Shown here: one piece after another, positions 63,894 to 64,000 of the stretch
Layout: every line of letters begins with the position of its first letter
Position numbering within the stretch: position 1 is the stretch's first letter
NCBI GenBank assembly: GCA_964036155.1
Contig: OZ038422.1
Span: 5,851,201-5,915,200 of the forward strand
Length of the DNA: 64,000 nucleotides
Direction of reading: 5' to 3'
Source of the DNA: Diploscapter coronatus
Taxonomy: Eukaryota; Nematoda; Chromadorea; Rhabditida; Rhabditidae
The notes under the pieces: generated by a model
The model's input: only the letters and a program-made list of their open reading frames with translations
Database searches by the model: none
What the model was told of the DNA's origin: nothing
Made by a program: the position numbers and the translations under genes

Positions 63894-64000
63894 AAACGCA
63901 GAAAATTTACAGAATTATCTATCAAGAAGGCAATAAAACCACGGCAAGTATTTCAAATAAGCAAAGATATAGAATAATAAATATATAACCAGACAAATTA

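Overview
The window looks like nematode nuclear DNA, probably Rhabditida. Introns are mostly 40-60 bp and end in the nematode acceptor TTTCAG. Several start codons follow directly on such an acceptor, as expected for spliced-leader trans-splicing. Gene families that are expanded in nematodes are present: OAC acyltransferase, family-11 glycosyltransferase, and a Cys-loop channel with a PAR motif. No species call is possible from sequence reading alone. All gene models were built by hand from reading frame, splice signals and phase continuity, without a homology search.

Layout. Positions 2-220 hold the last coding exon of an unnamed + gene. 221-6822 is gene-poor and pyrimidine-rich. At 6823-9383 a small basic-protein gene (-) and a tetraspanin gene (+) diverge from a 190 bp spacer. 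At 11534-13250 lies a four-TM protein gene (-). Exon-like fragments of unclear ownership sit at 13605-17101. A PX-SH3-RhoGAP gene of the ARHGAP32/33 type occupies 18003-28862 (-), about 20 exons and 800 aa. A Skeletor-like secreted protein with two DM13 domains is at 30734-33878 (-). 33.9-44.7 kb is a long gene-poor tract that is pyrimidine-rich on the minus strand. A possible small minus-strand gene starts at 45294, and a Cys-loop anion-channel gene (+) runs from 45427 to 47636.

The right third is denser. An HSP70-like protein consisting only of the ATPase domain (48753-50623, +) is followed 172 bp later by a 145-aa CAP-Gly protein (50796-51560, +), possibly an operon. A 528-bp inverted-repeat element (51903-52430) separates them from a 19-exon acyltransferase-3/SGNH gene (52885-57580, -). 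After a repeat-rich tract comes a family-11 glycosyltransferase gene (60519-62627, +). The window ends in a 102-bp tandem repeat that encodes 34-residue units.

The genes do not form one pathway; this is an ordinary mixed nematode gene neighbourhood. The most unusual points are the stand-alone HSP70 ATPase domain beside a CAP-Gly protein that lacks GKNDG, the in-frame 34-residue repeat, a long intronic hairpin inside the channel gene, and a diverged interspersed repeat family with three copies in the window.
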